64,000 nt of DNA from Akkermansia sp. (lineage in GTDB: Bacteria; Verrucomicrobiota; Verrucomicrobiia; Verrucomicrobiales; Akkermansiaceae): assembly GCA_017555025.1 (NCBI GenBank), contig JAFZHC010000066.1, positions 1-64,000 on the forward strand. The letters run 5' to 3'. Position numbers and translations under genes: made by a program. The stretch's first letter is position 1; each line of letters opens with the position of its first letter. The notes under the pieces were generated by a model that saw only the letters and a program-made list of their open reading frames with translations, had not been told where the DNA came from and did no database searches. This document shows positions 9,159-17,090 of this stretch, in pieces.

Positions 9159-10892
9159 ATGGCCTCGTGGTGGCACAACGTATTATTCCCTATCGGGGCG
9201 GCTATAGCAGCTATAGTCGCCCCGGCACAGCTGTATGCCTCGGCCACCCTTAGCGACTTAGAGAAACGCATCAGCAACACGCGTAAAATGGGCGATGATG
9301 CCCTCATCTTCCAAACTCATGACTGCAACGTGCTGGTATTGGCAGATGAAGACGAAAACATAGGCGCCATACTGCTACACAGTAAAAGCAAGCGGGTAAA
9401 GGTGGAAGATACCACCCAATTACTCATCGAACTGACGGAGGATGATGAGAGCGCAGAAGTGCGTTATTCTCGCGATGGTTATGCAGCCGTCATCCTATAT
9501 CCCGAAATTGCGGAAGCTGCCACCGAGGAAAATAAAAATCTGGCCGCTGTCAGCCGCCTTGTTTCTGTGTACAACATCTGCCAGACAGGGAAAGGCAACT
9601 GCGAACCACACCGCTGGCACGAAGGTGGCATTTCTTTTCGCAGTTATAGCGGCCGCAGCCTGATGTACGAAATTACGCCGGACCTGACTCAGAAAATTGT
9701 ACCTTACGTAGAAGTACGAACTACACGCCACGGCAACAGCAATACAATTCCCACGTTGTTATCCCACAACTACGGTCTCCCCGAAGGCAGTCAGGCATTA
9801 CGCATGCTCTCCTCCAGGCTGGGGGGTGCCACCCCGCTCTCTGCCGATGAGAATAATGACACCTACCTCACTCGCCGTAAAGACGTCTATTGCTTGGGGT
9901 ACATGAACAACCTTCACCGAGCAAACCGAAATAGAGACGATGTGGGGCATTACATCTTCCCGGAGTTCATCTTTCCGTCAGACATAGCGCAAGTTCAGCA
10001 CGCGGTAGACCGCTCGTTCCTCGTATCCACAAGTGCACAACAGAAAGCGCACCAAACAACACTCGCTGAAGTTCAGAAGATACTGGGGAATGCCATCTCT
10101 GTAGACGACAAATTACATACTTACCTCATTGAGGACTGCTACATTTGCGCCTTGGCTGATTCTGATGGACGCCTGGCCGCTTTCATCCTAAAGCCGGCAA
10201 AAGGCACATCTCCGAACATCATTGAATCTGCCAAAAACGAATTAACGAAACTATTCCCGGCTTACATGTACTATCACCGCGAGCTGAATGCACGCTGCGG
10301 TATAATCCTCTACCATGGCCCTCAGGCGGCAGGTGCCATACCGGGCTGCGACCGCGCTCGAGCGCTGCGAACATTGGTACTCAACCACAGGCGACTGCGC
10401 CGTGCAGTATGGGAAGGCTCATCGCTCAACCTCACTTACAATACCTCGCAAGAGGAGGACGAACTGACTGTAACTCTGGACCTCACCCGCCCCACAGCAA
10501 ATCTCATTGTAGTGACGCCCTCAACAAAAAGCGGGATAACAGCCATCGAGACCAAGTCACTTCTCAGGCTGAGCAACGCAGCAGAAGTCGACGGGGCTGA
10601 GAAAAAAGAACAGGAAAACAAGTTACAGGGCAACTTGCTGTATGCCTCTCAAGATAATAAGATTTTCCTTACCGGCACAAACAAAGCAAAGTCGTTTGCA
10701 GCCGGTACTGCCAACGAGGTAAAAAAAGCCAACACAAACACCCTGCGCAGAACCGTTTTGAAGTTACCGGATGACACATCCCAACTCTTCCCCTCCAACG
10801 CTCGTAAGGAGAAGAAAGAAGAAAATCGCCCTGACCCTTGCACCCCGGCAGAAGCCCGCAAAGCTTACATCGATTATCTCAACAAAATGTAA
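9159..10892 (+). CDS. exported protein of unknown function
   Basis: The 577-residue protein begins with a signal peptide or anchor (NVLFPIGAAIAAIVAPAQLYA). The remainder is soluble, mixed alpha/beta by appearance, with no motif I can assign. It contains several isolated Cys residues, including two short CYICALAD-type contexts, which may form disulfides in the periplasm. The C-terminus is Lys/Glu-rich. It starts 3 nt after the NahK-like gene and is probably translated from the same mRNA, but nothing in the sequence ties it to sugar use. Confidence 0.6.
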   Translation: MASWWHNVLFPIGAAIAAIVAPAQLYASATLSDLEKRISNTRKMGDDALIFQTHDCNVLVLADEDENIGAILLHSKSKRVKVEDTTQLLIELTEDDESAEVRYSRDGYAAVILYPEIAEAATEENKNLAAVSRLVSVYNICQTGKGNCEPHRWHEGGISFRSYSGRSLMYEITPDLTQKIVPYVEVRTTRHGNSNTIPTLLSHNYGLPEGSQALRMLSSRLGGATPLSADENNDTYLTRRKDVYCLGYMNNLHRANRNRDDVGHYIFPEFIFPSDIAQVQHAVDRSFLVSTSAQQKAHQTTLAEVQKILGNAISVDDKLHTYLIEDCYICALADSDGRLAAFILKPAKGTSPNIIESAKNELTKLFPAYMYYHRELNARCGIILYHGPQAAGAIPGCDRARALRTLVLNHRRLRRAVWEGSSLNLTYNTSQEEDELTVTLDLTRPTANLIVVTPSTKSGITAIETKSLLRLSNAAEVDGAEKKEQENKLQGNLLYASQDNKIFLTGTNKAKSFAAGTANEVKKANTNTLRRTVLKLPDDTSQLFPSNARKEKKEENRPDPCTPAEARKAYIDYLNKM

Positions 10893-10922
10893 TCGACTGC
10901 CCCTGTAGTAAACATTCAGGTG

Positions 10923-10951
10923 TTGCAAGAGTATAAAATCTATGCTAAACT
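10923..10951 (+). promoter_or_regulatory. promoter of the second ligase operon
   Basis: TTGCAA (10923-10928), 17 nt, TAAACT (10946-10951). The ATG follows 11 nt after the -10, so the predicted leader is only about 5 nt. Confidence 0.7.
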
Positions 10952-10962
10952 AGACGCGCAGC

Positions 10963-13146
10963 ATGATAGAACCCACCATAGAAGGCCGCGGCAACATACC
11001 GGCAAGCCCGACTCTGGTCATCCCTAACAGGGTTGACTTAGTGTCTCTGCGTGCTCTGGAGGAAGCACTGGGTGGCCGCGACCGAGTGGTATGGATGGTG
11101 GAGAACACCCTGCGCCCCGACCCCGAGGTAATGATGTACCTCTCACAGTCACGTGCAGCGGGTTTTCTGTGCGCCATTGACCAATCCAGCCGTGAAGACT
11201 TGGCCAATATGGTACGTGACCGTCTGCTGCAGGGACGCTATGTGGTATTGCTCTGTGGCCGCCCCGGGCAACAACAAGCTGCGCTGACAGACGTTCCCTC
11301 TCGCCTGCTCAGCTTTGCTGATGGTAGCAAGTTATCAGCCTTGCCGGTCTATGTCGGCATGTACAACAATGACTTGTTAAGAGGCATTGTAACAGCTGCA
11401 CCTTACGATTATCTTCAACTGCATTTCATGCCGGAGCTGAAAGCCGGTCCGGCTCTGGGTGCTCGCGTGCGGGCAGCATGGATGGAAGCCGCGGCTGACC
11501 AGGCTGCAGCCCACCCTGCACTACAAGAGAACACGCTGACGCAAGCACTAATGCACAGCCTGACAGCTCACCCCAACGCCATGATTATTGACGGCGTGGA
11601 TGACAGTCAGCTCACCTACCGCCGCTTACTTATCTATGCCCTCATACTCAGTGAAAAGCTGAGCAAGAACATCTCCAACAAGCGACTGGGCATCATTCTT
11701 CCGCCCGGTAAGTTGGCAGCTATTGCCAACCTCGCCTGCCTGCTAGCCGGTATTACACCGGTTAACATCAACTATACGGTGCCGCCCGAAACATTCCGCT
11801 ACCAAATTGAGCAATCGGGAGTTAACCGCTTCATCACCGAGATGCGCTTTACCCACAAGCAGCAGCAATTCGCCTGGCCCAGTCAACGCGATTTGCTCTA
11901 TATAGATCGGGAACTTGCAGATGTAGGCAATGGTAATATCAAGCTGCGTGATATCGTTATTCGCCTAGGTAAAACAGAATTGCTAACCCGCAGTCTGAAG
12001 CGCAAGACAGCTCGCCCGGATGACGAAGCCCTCCTGCTCTTTACCGGAGCCACCGGAGGCATCGCCATGGGAGTACCCATGAGCCACCGCATGGTGCTTT
12101 CAGCCATCATGCAGACAGGAAGTCGACTGACCGTCAGAAGTGGCCAGCGCGTACTGAGCGCCATGCCGCTTTACCACCCCGCCGGGCTTATATGCGGCCT
12201 GTTGCTGCCCCTGTTGGCCGGGCTTGATATGGTGACTTACCCTGACGTCAACACCCCCAGACGTCTTTGCGAGCTGACTCATAATTACGGCACCGTCATG
12301 ACGACGTTTACGCCGTCACAGACCTATGAACTGCTGAAAGCAGGCAAACCTGAGCATTTTTCCACTCTGCGCCACTTCCTGGTAGTGGGTGAAAAACTGA
12401 CAGCCGACCTCACTCACCTGGCCGCTAAGGAGTACCAACTCAACCTGCAGGAGTGCTACACCCTTACCGAGAGCGCGGCTCCTGTATCTATCTGTGCGCC
12501 GTCACCCACCCCGGCTCCCGGCACAGCACACATTATCCCCGCCGGTTACGCCGGCTCCGTCGGCGCCCCTCTGCCCGGCACAGCCATCCGCATTACAGAC
12601 CTGCACAAAGCAGAGCACAGCCTGCCGCCAACCTCCATGGGCGTTATCTGGCTCAAGGGACCGGCAATCATGCAAGGCTACCTCAAGGACCGCCCAGAAA
12701 GCACCACCTGCATGCGCGGCAAGTGGTTCTGCACGGGTGATGTGGGGAAAATGGATGCTGATGGTCTGCTGACTATCTGCGGGCGCATGGCCCGCTTCAG
12801 CAAAGTGGGTGATGACCTTGTACCGCATGAGGCTGCCGAAGAAGCCCTCCATCGCGTATTGGGAGCAAACCCGGCCGATGGTGTTCCCCGCCTGGCTGTG
12901 GTAGGTGTACCCAACCCCAAAGGCACCGGTGATATCCTGGTGTTGCTCTCCACTCTGCACAAAAATGTAGTGCCACAAGACCTCATTACAGCCCGTTACG
13001 GTTTGCTCAATGCCCGCTACCCGGCCAGCTGGGCACCGGATCGCATCATTCCCGTCAACTCTCTCCCTGTACTTCCCAATGGCAAGCTAGATTACCCGCT
13101 TTGCTACAAGGGGGTATGCAACCAGCTGGGCATAGGGCCAGCCTGA
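10963..13146 (+). CDS. divergent acyl-activating ligase paralogue with altered P-loop
   Basis: This 727-residue protein aligns along its whole length with the ligase at 1480-3654, with the same order of PlsC-like and ANL domains. The acyltransferase box is again NRVDLVSL instead of NHX4D. The ANL P-loop reads FTGATGGIAMG: the usual Lys is Met (codon 12067-12069, residue 369). The LTE motif is YTLTES, and A7 (WFCTGDVGKMD) and A10 (NGKLDY, Lys near 707) are kept. Activity may be weak, altered or lost. It starts the unit leading into the Ser/Thr kinase, 25 nt downstream. It is not a pseudogene, as the frame is intact. Confidence 0.75.
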   Translation: MIEPTIEGRGNIPASPTLVIPNRVDLVSLRALEEALGGRDRVVWMVENTLRPDPEVMMYLSQSRAAGFLCAIDQSSREDLANMVRDRLLQGRYVVLLCGRPGQQQAALTDVPSRLLSFADGSKLSALPVYVGMYNNDLLRGIVTAAPYDYLQLHFMPELKAGPALGARVRAAWMEAAADQAAAHPALQENTLTQALMHSLTAHPNAMIIDGVDDSQLTYRRLLIYALILSEKLSKNISNKRLGIILPPGKLAAIANLACLLAGITPVNINYTVPPETFRYQIEQSGVNRFITEMRFTHKQQQFAWPSQRDLLYIDRELADVGNGNIKLRDIVIRLGKTELLTRSLKRKTARPDDEALLLFTGATGGIAMGVPMSHRMVLSAIMQTGSRLTVRSGQRVLSAMPLYHPAGLICGLLLPLLAGLDMVTYPDVNTPRRLCELTHNYGTVMTTFTPSQTYELLKAGKPEHFSTLRHFLVVGEKLTADLTHLAAKEYQLNLQECYTLTESAAPVSICAPSPTPAPGTAHIIPAGYAGSVGAPLPGTAIRITDLHKAEHSLPPTSMGVIWLKGPAIMQGYLKDRPESTTCMRGKWFCTGDVGKMDADGLLTICGRMARFSKVGDDLVPHEAAEEALHRVLGANPADGVPRLAVVGVPNPKGTGDILVLLSTLHKNVVPQDLITARYGLLNARYPASWAPDRIIPVNSLPVLPNGKLDYPLCYKGVCNQLGIGPA

Positions 13147-13171
13147 TGACCTTACTACCCACCCGCTTGCC

Positions 13172-14179
13172 ATGCCGGATTCATCCCCCATTCTTCCCGC
13201 CTCAGGAGCCGCTGACTCCGGCTTTTCCTTCATGCAGGACATCCTCGACCGCGTAGCTGCCGGCGCACCTGAGGTTACTGATAATTTTGACGACATCTGC
13301 CCTGCACCCAAAGAACTACCGGCCAATTACATGATTAATGGCTATCGCCTGATGCGCTGCATCGGCGAAGGCGGGTTCGGGGTTACTTATCTGGCAACGG
13401 ATGAATTACTCAACCGCAAGGTGGTTATTAAGGAAAATTTTCCCCATGATCTCTGTGAGCGGCGCTGCGGTAGTCTGGACGTTGTACGGCAATCCCATGT
13501 GGAGCAGGAAAGCTGCGATTGGGCGCTGAGCAATTTCCTGCGCGAAGTGCGCCTACTGGCCACTCTGGACCACCCCAACATTGTTAAAATATACACCTTC
13601 TTCGAGGCGCACAACACAGCTTACTACGTTACGGAGTATATTGACGGCAAAAGCCTTGCCGATGTAGTAGCAGACTATAAGAAACACCTTAACCACGTAC
13701 CGCAGGATGCCCTCTACTCGCTCATGGTCAGGGTACTCGACGCCCTCGATTACCTGCACAAAAGAGGAGTGCTGCACTTGGATATCAAGCCTGACAACAT
13801 TCTCGTCACCCGAGATGGCCGACCGGTCATCATCGACATGGGAGCAGCAAAGGAATGTTGGTCGGATGATTCAACCGGAGTGGTGGAATCTCAGGGTTAC
13901 AGCCCGCCTGAACAAGGTGATGGGAGTGGCCGACTGGGGCCATGGACAGATTTGTACGCCTTTGGCGCCACCCTTTATTACCTGCTTACAGGAGTAGCAC
14001 CGGCTACCGGGCGCCAGCGACTGCTTTACGACACTCTCGACCCGCTGGCCTCCCTGCCCAAACTCAATGCCATTTACCACCCACAGTTACTCGCTGGCAT
14101 CGATAAGGTACTCAGCCCTAATATAGAGGGACGTTACCAGAGCGTAGCCGAGTGGATGAATGACCTGAGGGAGCACTAA
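13172..14179 (+). CDS. soluble Hanks-type Ser/Thr protein kinase
   Basis: The 335-residue protein has a 55-residue Pro/Ala-rich lead and then a full kinase domain. Visible are the Gly loop IGEGGFG (64-70), the ATP-binding Lys of VVIKENFP (87), the catalytic loop HLDIKPDNIL (Asp 204) and DMG in place of DFG (222-224). The HRD Arg is Leu, making it a non-RD kinase that probably does not need activation-loop phosphorylation. There is no membrane segment or PASTA domain, unlike PknB. Its targets are unknown; the neighbouring ligase and the downstream RHH protein are candidates by position only. Confidence 0.9.
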   Translation: MPDSSPILPASGAADSGFSFMQDILDRVAAGAPEVTDNFDDICPAPKELPANYMINGYRLMRCIGEGGFGVTYLATDELLNRKVVIKENFPHDLCERRCGSLDVVRQSHVEQESCDWALSNFLREVRLLATLDHPNIVKIYTFFEAHNTAYYVTEYIDGKSLADVVADYKKHLNHVPQDALYSLMVRVLDALDYLHKRGVLHLDIKPDNILVTRDGRPVIIDMGAAKECWSDDSTGVVESQGYSPPEQGDGSGRLGPWTDLYAFGATLYYLLTGVAPATGRQRLLYDTLDPLASLPKLNAIYHPQLLAGIDKVLSPNIEGRYQSVAEWMNDLREH

Positions 14180-14208
14180 ACTGTTAGCGGAATCACCGCC
14201 AACATTAC

Positions 14209-14237
14209 TTGCAAAGGTCGCAGTAATCGGGCATCAT
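14209..14237 (+). promoter_or_regulatory. leaderless-type promoter of the small RHH gene
   Basis: TTGCAA (14209-14214), 17 nt, CATCAT (14232-14237), then exactly 6 nt to the ATG at 14244. The -10 is imperfect at its first base. The geometry is identical to that at seven other genes in the window. Confidence 0.5.
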
Positions 14238-14243
14238 GCCGGT

Positions 14244-14387
14244 ATGGAACACGCTCACATGATTACCTTCCGCTGCAAGCGCGAACTGTTTTCACGCATG
14301 GAACGCTTTGCCCTTGCCCGCAATATCGACCGCACCTCGGTACTCAAGCTGGCCCTGCACTTCTACATGAACCGCTACGGCATTTAA
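14244..14387 (+). CDS. 47-residue ribbon-helix-helix-like protein
   Basis: The short frame encodes 47 residues. A beta-strand-like start (MITFRCKREL) is followed by a helix (FSRMERFALARN), a turn, and a second helix (TSVLKLALHFYMNRYG). This matches the Arc/CopG/MetJ ribbon-helix-helix pattern, including the Ser/Thr N-cap before helix B and the Ala-Leu core. Such proteins are dimeric DNA-binding repressors and often antitoxins. A leaderless-type promoter fits exactly upstream. Its stop codon overlaps the end of the convergent membrane-protein gene by 4 nt. No toxin is recognisable beside it. The sense codon pattern is like its neighbours. Confidence 0.65.
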   Translation: MEHAHMITFRCKRELFSRMERFALARNIDRTSVLKLALHFYMNRYGI

Positions 14388-14776
14388 GCAGCAGTCGAGC
14401 TGCCACCTGCCGCCAGCCAGAATTGCCAGGCAATCAGCAAACGAAGTATCAGGGCAAACAGCATGCCCCAAGTTACGGCAAACGTCAGCTTACCCTTCGG
14501 GGTAAGCTTTTTGCTGCGACTGAGAGCAAAAAAAACAATGGACTGCAACACTGCCGACAAAATGAACGCAGCAGAGCTGCTGCAACCGCTCAACTTCAGC
14601 AACACAGCAGGGGGCTCCAGAAAAGCAAAAGCACAGGAGAGCAAATCCTGCTCATTACCATAAGCCCAGGCTACTATGCCGCTGGGCACCAGCACACACA
14701 AAAACAAGGTAAAACCTGCGACCTTGCTGTATCTCTCCTCTTGCGTCGGTATGTACATAAACTCCTCCGTCATCAT
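14384..14776 (-). CDS. small integral membrane protein of unknown function
   Basis: The product is about 124-130 residues with three or four hydrophobic helices (VAGFTLFLCVLVPSGIVAWAY, FILSAVLQSIVFFALS, LTFAVTWGMLFALILRLLIAW). A GGAGGAG lies just before the ATG at 14758 (protein starting MYIPTQEER), which is therefore the likelier start than 14776. A TTGACA sits upstream. The family is not recognised. It is convergent with the RHH gene and overlaps it by 4 nt at the stops. Confidence 0.6.
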   Translation of the reverse strand: MMTEEFMYIPTQEERYSKVAGFTLFLCVLVPSGIVAWAYGNEQDLLSCAFAFLEPPAVLLKLSGCSSSAAFILSAVLQSIVFFALSRSKKLTPKGKLTFAVTWGMLFALILRLLIAWQFWLAAGGSSTAA

Positions 14777-14871
14777 GCCTTATGCGGCCGGACATGTCAA
14801 GCTCCAATCCAGTACGCCGAAAAGTTGCGAGGCAAAACAAACATGTTCAGCAGTACTCTCATGAAAAACGC

Positions 14872-14900
14872 TTGCGCAGCACCATAGGAAAAGGTACAAT
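14872..14900 (+). promoter_or_regulatory. promoter of uvrB
   Basis: TTGCGC (14872-14877), 17 nt, TACAAT (14895-14900), with the recurring GCTTGC context. The ATG is 13 nt downstream, so the leader is only about 7 nt. I see no LexA-type operator. Confidence 0.7.
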
Positions 14901-14913
14901 ACCTGCACCAACC

Positions 14914-17085
14914 ATGTCCATCTTTCAATTGGTGACAGATTACAAGCCCTCGGGGGATCAGGAGCAGGCCATCGGCAAGCTCCTCCGCTCCTTGCAGGCC
15001 GGTAACAAGCACCAATGCCTGCTGGGCGTGACAGGTAGTGGTAAAACATTTACCATGGCCAACATCATTGCGGCTCAGGACAGACCGGTACTCGTGCTCT
15101 CGCACAACAAAACCTTGGCTGCACAGCTCTACTCTGAGCTCAAAAGCTTCTTCCCCCACAATGCGGTTGAGTACTTCGTCTCCTACTTCGATTACTACCA
15201 GCCCGAAGCCTACATCGCCAGCACCGATACCTACATTGAGAAGGACAGCGCCATCAATGAGGAAATTGACCGCTTATGTCTGAATGCCATGCGCTCACTG
15301 CTGCTGAGGAAAGATGTCATTGTGGTGGCCAGCGTGAGCTGTATTTACGGTCTGGGCTCGCCGGAAGACTACCGGGAACTGACCCTTTCCATTCATGTGG
15401 GGCAGGAAATTGACCGTGATGCCATGCTGGCCTGCCTGACCGAGCTACTCTTCGAGCGCAGCGACTTTGACTTCCGCCGCGGTACCTTCCGAGTGCGTGG
15501 AGATGTTGTGGAAATTTACCCGGCACAGAGTGATGGGGAGGCAATACGTGTAGAGTTTTTTGGCGAGGAGATAGATGCCATAACCCTTATTGACGCCACA
15601 ACCGGGCGAGCCCGGGAAAAAATGCAGAGTTACCTCTTCTTCCCGGTGAAGCAATACGTCTCCTCCCCCGAAAAACGCCACCCCGCCATCCTCTCCATCC
15701 GCAAAGAACTCAGCGAGCGCGTAGCATGGTTTGAAAAGCAAAACAAGCTGATAGAAGCCCAGCGCCTCAAGATGCGCACAGACTACGACCTGGAGCTCAT
15801 CAACGAAATCGGTTTCTGCAAGGGGATTGAGAACTACTCCCGCCACCTCGCGGGCAGAGCTCCCGGCTCCACCCCCTCCACCTTGCAGGATTATTTCCCG
15901 GCCGACCATCTCACCATCATTGATGAGTCGCACGCCACCGTGCCACAGATTGGCGGCATGTACGAGGGGGACCGCTCTCGCAAACAAGTGCTGATTGACC
16001 ACGGGTTCCGCCTGCCCTCAGCCCTCGATAACCGCCCGCTGCGCTTTGATGAGTTCATGGCTCGCCAAGCTCAGCTTGTCTATGTAAGTGCCACACCCGG
16101 TCCCTTCGAGTACGTAAACTGCGTGCCCGGCAACGCACATTACATACCGGTACTCAAGGCCAAACGCGGAAACACACACGCCCGCAGCGAGAAAGCCAGC
16201 CAAGCCATTACTCGGGCGCCGGATGACTTCCGCGGCGTATTCTTCCACCGCTTAGAAGAGCTGCGAGTGCCGCCGCACCCTTCATCAGCTCCGATATCCG
16301 AGTTCAATCCTCGCCGGATTGGGCAACCCCTTATTGTGGAGCAGCTCATTCGCCCTACCGGCCTGCCGGAACCCAAAATCACCCTCCTGCCGTTGGAAGG
16401 GCAGATTGATAAGACCATCGAACTGTGCCATGCCCGCGTCAGTATACGGGAACGCGTACTCGTCACCACTCTGACCAAGCGTACAGCAGAAGACCTGACG
16501 GATTATCTGCGCAATATCGGCCTACGGGTTGAGTACATCCATGCCGATGTGGATGCAATTGAACGCGTGGAAATCCTACGCAAACTGCGCAGCGGGGCGG
16601 TTGATATTCTGGTAGGCATTAACCTGCTGCGAGAAGGTCTGGACCTGCCGGAAGTCTCACTCGTGTGCATTCTGGATGCCGATAAAGAGGGCTTCCTGCG
16701 TAACGAAACCAGCCTGGTGCAGACGGCCGGTCGAGCAGCTCGCCATGTGCATGGCGAGTGTGTGCTCTTCTGCGACGTCATCACCGACTCCATCCGCCGA
16801 CTGGTGGAAGAAAGCGACCGCCGCCGAGCTATTCAACTGGCCTACAACGAAGCTCACGGCATCGTGCCCCACACCGTCGCCCGAACCGACCAGAGCACGC
16901 TCCGCCTCTACACACCGGATGATGAGGAGGAAGACGAGCGCCTACTCATGGCCGCGGAAGACGAGGAAACCGTGGCCGATACCATCCGCCGTCTGGAAAA
17001 AGAAATGAAAGAAGCCGCAGCCCGCCTCGATTTCGAAGTCGCAGCCGTTCTGCGCGACAAGATTAATCTGCTGAAAAAGGGGTAA
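14914..17085 (+). CDS. uvrB: excinuclease ABC subunit B (UvrB)
   Basis: UvrB is the helicase-fold subunit that loads on damaged DNA with UvrA and recruits UvrC. Start 14914 gives 723 residues beginning MSIFQLVTDY, the usual UvrB N-terminus; an upstream in-frame ATG at 14782 adds 44 residues lacking family character and would precede the promoter. Walker A GVTGSGKT is at 38-45, the beta-hairpin SYFDYYQPEAYI follows, and DESH, SATPGPFEY and GINLLREGLDLPEVSL are present, ending in a UVR motif. The protein is about 50 residues longer than usual because of an insertion between SATPGPFE and VEQLIRPTG (about residues 402-470). Confidence 0.97.
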   Translation: MSIFQLVTDYKPSGDQEQAIGKLLRSLQAGNKHQCLLGVTGSGKTFTMANIIAAQDRPVLVLSHNKTLAAQLYSELKSFFPHNAVEYFVSYFDYYQPEAYIASTDTYIEKDSAINEEIDRLCLNAMRSLLLRKDVIVVASVSCIYGLGSPEDYRELTLSIHVGQEIDRDAMLACLTELLFERSDFDFRRGTFRVRGDVVEIYPAQSDGEAIRVEFFGEEIDAITLIDATTGRAREKMQSYLFFPVKQYVSSPEKRHPAILSIRKELSERVAWFEKQNKLIEAQRLKMRTDYDLELINEIGFCKGIENYSRHLAGRAPGSTPSTLQDYFPADHLTIIDESHATVPQIGGMYEGDRSRKQVLIDHGFRLPSALDNRPLRFDEFMARQAQLVYVSATPGPFEYVNCVPGNAHYIPVLKAKRGNTHARSEKASQAITRAPDDFRGVFFHRLEELRVPPHPSSAPISEFNPRRIGQPLIVEQLIRPTGLPEPKITLLPLEGQIDKTIELCHARVSIRERVLVTTLTKRTAEDLTDYLRNIGLRVEYIHADVDAIERVEILRKLRSGAVDILVGINLLREGLDLPEVSLVCILDADKEGFLRNETSLVQTAGRAARHVHGECVLFCDVITDSIRRLVEESDRRRAIQLAYNEAHGIVPHTVARTDQSTLRLYTPDDEEEDERLLMAAEDEETVADTIRRLEKEMKEAAARLDFEVAAVLRDKINLLKKG

Positions 17086-17090
17086 TACAC

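Noticed and set aside
14244-14776. Toxin-antitoxin pair of the RHH protein and the convergent membrane protein
   Set aside because: TA genes are normally cotranscribed. These two are convergent, and the membrane protein has three or four helices unlike small hydrophobic toxins.
14423-14887. Gln/Lys-rich plus-strand frame of 154 codons
   Set aside because: It overlaps the membrane gene on the minus strand, which has real hydrophobic helices and a GGAGGAG site, and it runs through the uvrB promoter.
14782-14913. Longer uvrB start adding 44 residues
   Set aside because: The extra residues lack UvrB character and lie upstream of or within the promoter; MSIFQLVTDY at 14914 is the family start.
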